A stretch of DNA of 64,000 nt from Aspidiotus rigidus (Eukaryota > Arthropoda > Insecta > Hemiptera > Diaspididae): contig JAVHKY010000017.1 in assembly GCA_035079385.1 (NCBI GenBank), positions 1,488,001-1,552,000 of the forward strand. The letters run 5' to 3'. The notes beneath the pieces are model-generated. The model worked only from the letters and a program-made list of their open reading frames with translations, was not told the DNA's origin and ran no database searches. Below are positions 57,417 to 64,000 of the stretch, one piece after another (the first letter of the stretch is position 1; each line of letters begins with the position of its first letter). The position numbers were made by a program, and so were the translations under genes.

Positions 57417-58187
57417 CTATATTAACAGGGAACCTGTTGTATGGGGAGCTTTTCGAGAAATTTGTCGTGCGCCATCCAGCAAAAAACAGAAAAATTTCGA
57501 CTGTCGAGCCATATATGATAGGAAGGGGACTTGGAAAAAATTTCGACTCTCCAGCTATATATGATAGGAGGGGGACTTGGAAAACTTTCGACTCTCGACC
57601 CATGTATGATAGGAATTTTTCTAAGTCCCCCTTCTATCGTATATATAGCTCGAGAGTCGAAATTTTTCCAAGTCCCCCCCTCCTATCACATACAGCTCGG
57701 AGGTAGGAATTTTTCTCCTCCCCTGTCCGTGACGTCATCAACCTCGCTCGCGCTCGCCCTCGCGGACGAAAAATTCCTGGAAGAACCCCACAAAAAGGGA
57801 TGGCGGGTTCCCCGCTTACAAATTTCGACTCTCGAGCCATATACGATAGGAGGGGACGTGCAGAAATTTCGACTCTCGACCTATCATGATAGCTCGAGAT
57901 TCGAGAAAAATTTACGACTCTCAAACTATATTATACTAGGCTTATAGTAGGTATAGTAGGTCTAGGCCTTCTTTATACTAGCCTTATCTAAGTCTAGGCT
58001 TCCCTGAATTTTCAATACCAAATCCTATTTGTCTCATAAAACAGGTTCTCTGCGTTCCTCGTTTCGTTTTTTTTAAGTCCCCCGCCTGTCATATATAGCT
58101 AGGAGGTCGGAATTTTCCCAAGTCCCCCTCCTATCATCTATAGCTCGAGAGTCAAAATTCTTCTAAGTCCCCCGCCTGTCGTATATA
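57417..58187. repeat. Family F repeats with right-arm module
   Basis: Begins AACAGGGAACCTGTTGTATG. Unit copies follow in both orientations, then a TGACGTCA-containing piece (57730), the TATTATACTAGGCTTATAGT module and CATAAAACAGGTTCTCTGCG. The LTR retrotransposon is inserted in the last unit: its left flank is CTGTCGTATATA and its right flank TATATATAGCTAGG. The plus and minus ORFs in this block are repeat translations. Confidence 0.8.
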
Positions 58188-58471
58188 TGTAAAATCAATT
58201 TACTTGATTCGTAAATTTTTCTTTATTAATATAACGATGTACAAAATAACATGCGTGTGAATCGTTAAATTAAGGATTAATATCACCGAGTCTAAAAACG
58301 AATAATTTGTTGTAATATAAACGAACTTGTTCATCAGAGAGTACAGCTATTCGACTGATTAGAAAAGGTTCCTTCAATGTACGAGACCAGCCGAATAGAC
58401 AGATAAGAGAGTGAACAATCGTACACACGATTGTTCGTGAAATTAGGTGGTGTAAGTACCTAAATTTTACA
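58188..58471 (-). repeat. 3' LTR of the gypsy-type element
   Basis: 284 bp with an 8-bp inverted end (TGTAAAAT / ATTTTACA). Contains the segment AATCGTTAAATT at 58260-58271 (plus strand), which is the complement of the putative primer-binding segment. An AATAAAG hexamer occurs on the coding strand. Confidence 0.95.
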
Positions 58472-58530
58472 TCCCCCCACCAAGGGACAAAGAAAAATTT
58501 AAATGCAATAGGACGACAAGATCCATGTTT

Positions 58531-61500
58531 TTAAAGGCTATTTACTGGTATAAATTTGGATACATGGAAAAGCCTTTTTTCGCGCTCAGATGAGCCGCAT
58601 GCTAACCTGTACACAGATTTTGATAGACATTCAATTATTGGGAATGGACCAATTCGGATGGGATCCAATTTTTGCCTATTTAGTTTATTGCCATTTTCAA
58701 CGTAGACAAGATCGCCCAACTTGAATTCGTGGTCGATTTTGTTAAGATCATACCTACTTTTATTTTTTTGATGATGTTTTAGTGTGTTGTGGTAGGCTTT
58801 TAATCGATCCGTGTCTAGATCTGAAAAAGGTTCGAGTGTAGGAGGCAATATTGGAAATTTTGTCCCTTTTAATAGATATTCAGGAGCAAATTTGGTTACT
58901 GAATGCACTGTTTTATTGTATTCTTCTGCGCATTGTTTAGCGACCGTAGTCCAAGCTCTATCATTATTTTCCTCATTTATTCGGCATCTTATCCTATTCA
59001 CCAAGGTTTGGTTGAGGCGTTCATTAAGACCGAGTGAAAATGCCGCATCAACTGCTGTAAATATGTGATTTATCTGGTTATCTTTTAGATATTGATCAAA
59101 ATTATCAGACGTCAAACCACCGTATTGATCAGTGAGAAGAATATCTATTTTGTTATTAGCCTGAACCGAATGAATTATTTTTATAAAATCTTCTGTGCTT
59201 TGAGTTTTTGACGTAAGTATGTAGGCGAAACGAGTGAAGTGGTCCACTAAGAGATGTAGATACTTCTTAGTTGACCTTCTTCCTCCAAAACCTCCTATAG
59301 TGTCCAGTGACATTATTTGGAAGGGTTTGGTTGGTGGGCCTAAGTGGCCTAAAAAACCGAAACTCTTGCCTTTTCGAGTTTTATTTTTTATGCATATCTC
59401 GCAGTTTTTAGTTATCTGTTTTATTGTTTTATAAATATTTTTAGCACAGTAAAGCGGCGTTATCATTCTTATCAGACAATCAGTTCCTACATGTCCTAAC
59501 TGATTATGTATTCTGGTTATTAATACTCTTGCACCCTCTTCCGAAAGGATGATTTGTTTTTTATTATTACTTTTTTTGTAAACTATCCCATTTTCTACAA
59601 AGTGGTCTTTATTTTTTATTACTTGCTTTTGATCACTTAAGATCTCATTTATGGTGAACAGATTCACCGTACACAAAATATCATCGCCAGTAACTTCCCC
59701 CGAGTCAAAAAACGGATTTCTGGAAAGACAGTCTGCTTCCTCATTTGATTTACCAGGGTTATAAATTATATTGAAATCAAATTGTGAAAGAAAATTCATC
59801 ATATCCCCCAACTCCTCATCTGTTCTAACATTCACTCCCAGGTTTTCCAGGGGTTTGTGGTCTGAATAGACAGTGAAATGATTGCCCAGCAGCCAATACT
59901 GCCAAAATTTCACGGCTTCTTTGATGGCTAGACACTCTAGAAATACGGCTTTTTTCTTTTTCTGCCCCTCCGTAAGTTTTTTTGAAAAATACGCGACAGG
60001 TTTTATTGACCCGTCTTTTTGTATTTGTTTTAGAACGGCACCGATACCCTCTATACTAGCGTCAGTGTATATCAGAATTGGTTTTAATCGATCAAAGATC
60101 GCCAATATCGGTTGGGATGTTAGATACTTTTTTATTTTTATAAATGAGTTTTCACATTCTTGACTCCATTTAAAATCTACATTCTTGCGAAGGAGATTAT
60201 GGAAAGGCTCCAATATCTTAGCAGCATCTTTTATATATTTGTGATAAAAATTAATTTTACCTAACAGCTGCCGAATGTTTTTTTTATTTTTAGGTGTTGG
60301 AAAATTTTGTATGGAAATAACATTATCATACATAGGTTTTATGGTATTTTTGGACAATTCGTGTCCCAGGTATTTTACTTTCTTTACAGCAAATGAGCAT
60401 TTAGTAAATTTTATTTTGAATCCCTCATTTTGTATTGCCTTAAAGACCTGTTCAATGTGCTGTACATGCTCATCGAATGATTTAGAAAAAATGAGTATAT
60501 CATCGATATAATTGGTACAAAACTTTGATAAGTTGTTCCTACGTATGATACCAGAAAGAATTCTTTGATAAGTAGGTGATGCGATTTTTATACCGAAGGG
60601 TAAACAAGTCCATTGGTAATGACCCTCTTGGGTCACGAAACCCGTTTTATACCTATCTTTTGTTCTTACTGGAATTGACCAAAAGGCCGAATTCATATCA
60701 ATGACACTAAACCATTCGCATTCAGCTGTTTGTACAATTACGTCGTCGATTGTAGGGAAAGGAAAAGTCTCAGGAACAATCAACTTGTTTAGTGCACGGA
60801 AATCGCAGCACATCCTATTCTTTTTTCCCTCTGCCTTTCGAAAGGCCATGGTCACAGGGGCCGCAAAAGGGGAGCAGGATTCCTCTATCAGACCGGCTTT
60901 TAGAAGTTCAGCTACCTGCTGTTCAATCTCAAGCTGATCTTCTAGTGAACAACGATAAGGCTTCCTTGCAATAAATTTATTTTCAAAAAGTTTTATATGA
61001 GCTTCCTGCTCTGAAAAGTTGCCTACGTCGTAGCGATTTCGAGCAAATAGGGTTTCGTATTTATCAATTAAACCTTCTATTTTATTTTTTTTAATAGGAT
61101 CTAAATGTTCAGTTTCAGCTTGGAACTGCTCGATTGGCATAAATTCATTCCAATTGACTGTGATTATTGGGGTGTTTATTATTTCTTTGGGTTTATTTGT
61201 ATTATTTTTGAATTCATCCTCGTCTATAGTCTGCGTAATATTTAATTTATAGTCCTGATTTAGACGGAATATTTGGATGCAATCTAATCCGAGGAGAACA
61301 TCATAATGAAAATCTTCATCTTGTATAACAAAAAACCAAATTTCTTTTTCTATATTCATTATTTTTGTTTTTAGTTTTATTACTCCAGTTAGGAGTCGTA
61401 CTCCACCCAGCGTTCTACAGGAATAGGGTTTTAGAGGAATTATATATTTTTTTAGTTCGTTTACGAACTTAGAATTTATCATTGATACGTTTGCACCGCC

Positions 61501-61563
61501 GTCATAGAGAGCTTGAGCGGGGCAGTCCTCTGCTAATATCTGTAGAACGATGAGAGGAGTCAA
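58531..61563 (-). CDS. pol: Pol polyprotein of the LTR retrotransposon
   Basis: 1010 codons, counting from the TTG at 61563; the real N-terminus is probably fused to Gag by frameshift. Domains in order: retropepsin (about 1-110) with active-site ALYDGGANVSMI, in which glycine replaces the usual T/S of D-T/S-G; reverse transcriptase (about 210-400) with CCDFRALNKL, LPFGIKIASPTYQ and the catalytic YIDD near residue 351; RNase H (about 495-620) with YTDASIEGIGAV; integrase with the HHCC finger (HNQLGHVG...CEICIKNK, about 690-725) and the DDE triad in SLDTIGG (about 751), TDQYGG (about 811) and LNERLNQT (about 846). A GPF-containing C-terminal tail follows (GPFPIIECL). No stops interrupt it. The product would copy and integrate the element. 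Antisense ORFs here are shadows. Confidence 0.95.
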   Translation of the reverse strand: MTPLIVLQILAEDCPAQALYDGGANVSMINSKFVNELKKYIIPLKPYSCRTLGGVRLLTGVIKLKTKIMNIEKEIWFFVIQDEDFHYDVLLGLDCIQIFRLNQDYKLNITQTIDEDEFKNNTNKPKEIINTPIITVNWNEFMPIEQFQAETEHLDPIKKNKIEGLIDKYETLFARNRYDVGNFSEQEAHIKLFENKFIARKPYRCSLEDQLEIEQQVAELLKAGLIEESCSPFAAPVTMAFRKAEGKKNRMCCDFRALNKLIVPETFPFPTIDDVIVQTAECEWFSVIDMNSAFWSIPVRTKDRYKTGFVTQEGHYQWTCLPFGIKIASPTYQRILSGIIRRNNLSKFCTNYIDDILIFSKSFDEHVQHIEQVFKAIQNEGFKIKFTKCSFAVKKVKYLGHELSKNTIKPMYDNVISIQNFPTPKNKKNIRQLLGKINFYHKYIKDAAKILEPFHNLLRKNVDFKWSQECENSFIKIKKYLTSQPILAIFDRLKPILIYTDASIEGIGAVLKQIQKDGSIKPVAYFSKKLTEGQKKKKAVFLECLAIKEAVKFWQYWLLGNHFTVYSDHKPLENLGVNVRTDEELGDMMNFLSQFDFNIIYNPGKSNEEADCLSRNPFFDSGEVTGDDILCTVNLFTINEILSDQKQVIKNKDHFVENGIVYKKSNNKKQIILSEEGARVLITRIHNQLGHVGTDCLIRMITPLYCAKNIYKTIKQITKNCEICIKNKTRKGKSFGFLGHLGPPTKPFQIMSLDTIGGFGGRRSTKKYLHLLVDHFTRFAYILTSKTQSTEDFIKIIHSVQANNKIDILLTDQYGGLTSDNFDQYLKDNQINHIFTAVDAAFSLGLNERLNQTLVNRIRCRINEENNDRAWTTVAKQCAEEYNKTVHSVTKFAPEYLLKGTKFPILPPTLEPFSDLDTDRLKAYHNTLKHHQKNKSRYDLNKIDHEFKLGDLVYVENGNKLNRQKLDPIRIGPFPIIECLSKSVYRLACGSSEREKRLFHVSKFIPVNSL

Positions 61564-61565
61564 AG

Positions 61566-61575
61566 TTAGTTTTTT
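61566..61575 (-). promoter_or_regulatory. Probable -1 ribosomal frameshift site between gag and pol
   Basis: On the coding strand the gag frame reads CAA AAA AAC TAA. The heptamer A AAA AAC (plus strand 61569-61575) is a classical X XXY YYZ slippery sequence, and the gag stop follows at once (61566-61568). Slipping back one base enters the pol frame, which is open through the junction. A downstream stimulatory structure was not evaluated. Confidence 0.75.
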
Positions 61576-62729
61576 TGATTAGGGATAGAATTTAATACGT
61601 CCTGCAGTTCTGCATTGTTTGCAACACGTATGGGTTTTTCAAGATCCCGGTGTGCCTTTTTAAATGGCTCTAATTTATTTTCTGGGTTATTAGGGTTGCT
61701 CCAGCATTTAGCTTCCGGATGAAAACGATTACGCTGACCTAATTTTTCACAAATAGAGCAAGGTTTGTAATTTACTTTATTTTGTTTCTTATTAACTGTT
61801 GACTTACCCGTCTTTTCCTTATCAGAGACTGTTGTCACCATATTTTCAAGACTACCTAGAGCGGCCATTAGGTCACCCTGATTTTGGATATCGGGTCTAT
61901 CCAGCCGGTCACGTACATTGCTAGGAAGACCTACGATTACAAGATTAATCCTAGCGATCTCTGGGAGAGACGGCTCTACATCTAGGAGTAATTTAATTTT
62001 TTTAAGGGCGTAATCGGTAAAGGCGCCCGCGAGATATGAAAACGAATACGCGTATACAATGTCCGACCACCCTTTATTTTCAAAATTTTCGAGAAAGCTG
62101 ACTCTCCAACTACCCCATGTACCCTCCAGGCCAACCGTCCGGTAGCAAATATCGTACCAATCGGACGCCGGACCATCGAGGAATAATCTTAATGCTTCGG
62201 AAAAACGATGTTCCGGAAGAGACATTCGAGTTGCCTCTTTCTGAAAAATATTAAGCCATACCGTGGCGTTCTGTTTTTTTCCCGAAAATTTTGTACAAAC
62301 CATTTCCTTTGTTAATGAAGTGAACGATTTTTGAGGAACGATAGGTTCGGGTTTCTCGTTCGTCCGAAGTTGTGGATTCGGCGTGAGTGGCGCTGTTTCA
62401 TCGAGAAATATTTTTCGAAATATTACATTTTCGTCTTCATCAAGGTAGATTTTAAGCAGATCTTCATTTGGTGTAATTTTTATCTTCCGGGTTTTCCCGC
62501 GCTTGTCCAGCTGCTTCAGCGCTTGCTCGATTGAAGGGTGCTTGGCTAATTCTGGATGCATCGAAATTGGTTGAGATGCGACCGGAAAACTGTATGCGGT
62601 TGATTCACCAACTATCTGAATAGATTTCACATTACGAACATTTGATTTCGAATCTGATAGCGACGCCTCACAGGCCAACAAGAATTGAATCTTCACCGAC
62701 ATTCTAATTGTGTTCACGTTTCTCGACAC
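61566..62729 (-). CDS. gag: Gag polyprotein of the LTR retrotransposon
   Basis: 387 codons from the ATG at 62729. The central part (FSGKKQNATVWLNIFQKEA, later FLDGPASDWYDI) has the look of the Ty3/gypsy capsid region. Near the C-terminus a zinc-knuckle-like site, CSICEKLGQRNRFHPEAKCW, has C-C-H-C ligands with wider spacing than the classical CX2CX4HX4C. The frame ends PNQKN-stop, and the last codons lie on an AAAAAAC slippery heptamer. Pol follows in the -1 frame. Gag would form the particle that packages the element RNA. A downstream ATG at codon 10 is possible as the start. Confidence 0.9.
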   Translation of the reverse strand: MSRNVNTIRMSVKIQFLLACEASLSDSKSNVRNVKSIQIVGESTAYSFPVASQPISMHPELAKHPSIEQALKQLDKRGKTRKIKITPNEDLLKIYLDEDENVIFRKIFLDETAPLTPNPQLRTNEKPEPIVPQKSFTSLTKEMVCTKFSGKKQNATVWLNIFQKEATRMSLPEHRFSEALRLFLDGPASDWYDICYRTVGLEGTWGSWRVSFLENFENKGWSDIVYAYSFSYLAGAFTDYALKKIKLLLDVEPSLPEIARINLVIVGLPSNVRDRLDRPDIQNQGDLMAALGSLENMVTTVSDKEKTGKSTVNKKQNKVNYKPCSICEKLGQRNRFHPEAKCWSNPNNPENKLEPFKKAHRDLEKPIRVANNAELQDVLNSIPNQKN

Positions 62730-62743
62730 GACGATACACGAAA

Positions 62744-62755
62744 AATTTAACGATT
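62744..62755 (-). other. Putative self-priming primer-binding segment
   Basis: Directly next to the 5' LTR the coding strand reads AATCGTTAAATT. It does not begin with TGG, as tRNA-primed elements usually do. Its exact 12-base complement is present in the LTR on the same strand (AATTTAACGATT, plus-strand positions 62828-62839). This is the arrangement of Tf1-type self-priming, where the 5' end of the RNA folds back to prime. Confidence 0.6.
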
Positions 62756-63039
62756 TGTAAAATCAATTTACTTGATTCGTAAATTTTTCTTTATTAATAT
62801 AACGATGTACAAAATAACATGCGTGTGAATCGTTAAATTAAGGATTAATATCACCGAGTCTAAAAACGAATAATTTGTTGTAATATAAACGAACTTGTTC
62901 ATCAGAGAGTACAGCTATTCGACTGATTAGAAAAGGTTCCTTCAATGTACGAGACCAGCCGAATAGACAGATAAGAGAGTGAACAATCGTACACACGATT
63001 GTTCGTGAAATTAGGTGGTGTAAGTACCTAAATTTTACA
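62756..63039 (-). repeat. 5' LTR of the gypsy-type element
   Basis: 284 bp, the same sequence as 58188-58471 as far as I can read. It should contain the promoter of the element; the transcription start is unknown but the self-complementary segment at 62828-62839 suggests it begins there. Confidence 0.95.
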
Positions 63040-63140
63040 TATATATAGCTAGGAGGTCGGAATTTTTCTAAGTCCCACTCCTATCATATACCGGTATAAC
63101 TCAAGAGTCGACATTTTTTTCAAGTCCCCCTCCTAGTGAA
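63040..63140. repeat. Family F repeat, right part of the split copy
   Basis: Continues the unit split by the LTR retrotransposon (TATATAGCTAGGAGGTCGGA and TCAAGTCCCCCTCCTA). Confidence 0.7.
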
Positions 63141-63174
63141 GGAATATACTCAAAAGAGTAAAGAGATAGATACA

Positions 63175-63242
63175 CGAACCGCACTAAAATATCACACAAC
63201 TGAGCGCTTTCGGCTAAACAGCCATTCTCAAAGTATAGAAAA
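63175..63242. repeat. Left arm of a 66-bp inverted repeat around a Penelope fragment
   Basis: GAACCGCACTAAAATATCAC and GCGCTTTCGGCTAAACAGCC recur in reverse complement at about 63932-63999, at the very end of the window, nearly without mismatch. The two arms bracket the Penelope-like RT pieces, so they may be element ends; the right arm may continue past the window. Confidence 0.75.
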
Positions 63243-63249
63243 CGACGCT

Positions 63250-63928
63250 GCCGGTTTTTACGTATATTTCCTCCCCCACCTACTCCCTCGCTAAGTTCCT
63301 GGATAGATGGTTCAAAGCTCGTGTGGAGGTGGAGTCTCCCTATTCAGTTAAGAACTCGAGTGTCCTAGCCACGGTATAAGATGAAGAGGTAGTGACAGGA
63401 ACGTATTCTGACTGTGGTAAACGCTGTCCGTGATTTTGTAGTAGTTCTGAACATCCCGAGCGCAGCGCTCGTGATGAAAGTGATGGGTAATGTACAGAGC
63501 CTTATGGGAACGCCGCTACTTTCAAAAAATTATTGCAGGATTAGGAATCAGCCGACGCATTTTATATTTGGCATAAAAATACCGTTTAATCTACTTTATA
63601 AAATTTTGAAAGGATCATCCTTCTAAGTAAATTCTTGGATTTTTTATAATCATTGGAAATTTCATCAATACTATGGTACCAACGGTAACGTCTCGGCGCA
63701 GGTGGGGTGTAGAAGGAACAGGGAAACAGCCCGAGTGTTCGCTGCAACCTAGCGAAAGTTTGTATGTACAACTTCAGAACTGCGGACACGATTTTAGCGT
63801 TGTGTCATTACCTCTTCATCTTATACCGTGGTCCTAGCTGAAAAATTGAAGGACATATACCTTCCTCCAGGTTCAATTTTGTGCTCCTTTGATGTCGTTG
63901 GGCTTTTTCCCAATATCCCTAAGGTGAG
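63250..63928 (+). pseudogene. Penelope-like RT fragment split by a transposon
   Basis: The first part (about 63265-63369) reads PTYSLAKFLDRWFKARVEVE and then SVKNSSVL, the 'S-x-VKNS' block upstream of RT motif A. The second (about 63831-63920) reads YLPPGSILCSFDVVGLFPNI, which is motif A of Penelope-like RTs (SFDVVSLFTNIP) with the catalytic aspartate. The two are separated by a 461-bp insertion; without it and one copy of the duplication the frame is continuous. The 3' part of RT and any nuclease are absent, cut off by the inverted repeat at 63932. Confidence 0.75.
63370..63830. mobile_element. Non-autonomous DNA transposon inside the Penelope fragment
   Basis: Inverted ends CACGGTATAAGATGAAGAGG (24 bp or so, one mismatch) and a perfect 8-bp duplication GTCCTAGC (63362-63369 and 63831-63838). 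No transposase inside. The 8-bp duplication suggests a hAT- or P-type family; the CA start is unlike the CAGGG of the other hAT elements here. Confidence 0.85.
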
Positions 63929-64000
63929 TCGCTTTCTATACTTTGAGAATGGCTGTTTAGCCGAAAGCGCTCAGTTGTGTGATATTTTAGTGCGGTTCTT

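Larger units (their letters stand above)
58188..63039 (-). mobile_element. Ty3/gypsy-type LTR retrotransposon, apparently intact
   Basis: Two direct LTRs of 284 bp (58188-58471 and 62756-63039) start TGTAAAAT and end ATTTTACA, and I find no difference between them by eye. Flanks are TATA on both sides (58184-58187 and 63040-63043). The coding strand is minus: 5' LTR at the right, then gag, pol with order protease-RT-RNase H-integrase, a G-rich polypurine tract (58472-58480 on the plus strand, CCCCCC-type) and the 3' LTR. Integrase last in pol is the Ty3/gypsy order. No envelope gene. Identical LTRs and open frames mean a very recent insertion. Confidence 0.95.

Noticed and set aside
57379..57947. 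Overlapping open frames of up to 138 codons on both strands
   Set aside because: They translate family F repeat units; similar peptides come from every other copy of the repeat.
58811..60974. Plus-strand open frames across the LTR element
   Set aside because: Antisense shadows of the 1010-codon pol frame.

Overview
The window looks like arthropod, most likely insect, nuclear DNA. It is AT-rich, its genes are split into short exons with consensus GT/AG introns, and it is crowded with arthropod-type transposable elements. I cannot fix the species. No bacterial, phage, CRISPR or operon structure is visible.

Host genes, all on the + strand. (1) Positions 8771-22903 hold the 3' half of a K+-dependent Na+/Ca2+ exchanger (SLC24/NCKX): five exons coding the end of the cytoplasmic loop, the alpha-2 repeat and the last membrane segments. 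The 5' half lies upstream or was not found. (2) Positions 28521-39410 hold a complete 18-exon gene for a secreted M13 metallopeptidase (neprilysin-like). Its exon lengths sum to exactly 755 codons including the stop, and all the zinc and catalytic motifs are present. (3) Positions 42580-53876 hold a tandem partial duplicate of gene 2. It retains exons 1-12 with nearly the same sizes, has an in-frame stop in exon 3, and lacks the six exons that carry the zinc site, so it is a pseudogene. Its intron 8 has grown from about 0.9 kb to 5.8 kb by nested insertions.

Mobile DNA makes up most of the rest. A very young Ty3/gypsy-type LTR retrotransposon lies on the - strand at 58188-63039. Its 284-bp LTRs appear identical, gag and pol are intact and joined by an apparent -1 frameshift site, and a 12-nt primer-binding segment is complementary to its own LTR. 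There are four Penelope-like element fragments (about 960-1800, 10123-11160, 16590-17250, 63250-64000) and at least six remnants of a LINE with an RNase H domain. A hAT element with a decayed transposase sits at 11285-12728, and several non-autonomous elements have 8-bp duplications (23987, 25488, 35597, 63370). A MULE carries a SWIM zinc-finger reading frame and a perfect 9-bp duplication at 47112-47945. There is also a candidate solo LTR, a Harbinger-type MITE and several long foldbacks.

A dominant dispersed family has a unit of about 45 bp (reading like CTTGGAAAAATTTCGACTCT, then CGAGCTATATATGATAGGAG). It is associated with CAGGGAACCTGTTTTATG termini and with tracts dense in the palindrome TGACGTCA. 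It covers many of the gaps between genes and is itself a target for other insertions.

The genes do not form a pathway. The story of the window is one ion-transporter gene and one peptidase gene, the latter duplicated and half destroyed, in a landscape of layered transposition. I did not find a new defence or biosynthetic system. The most notable mechanistic observations are the self-priming and frameshift signals of the LTR element.
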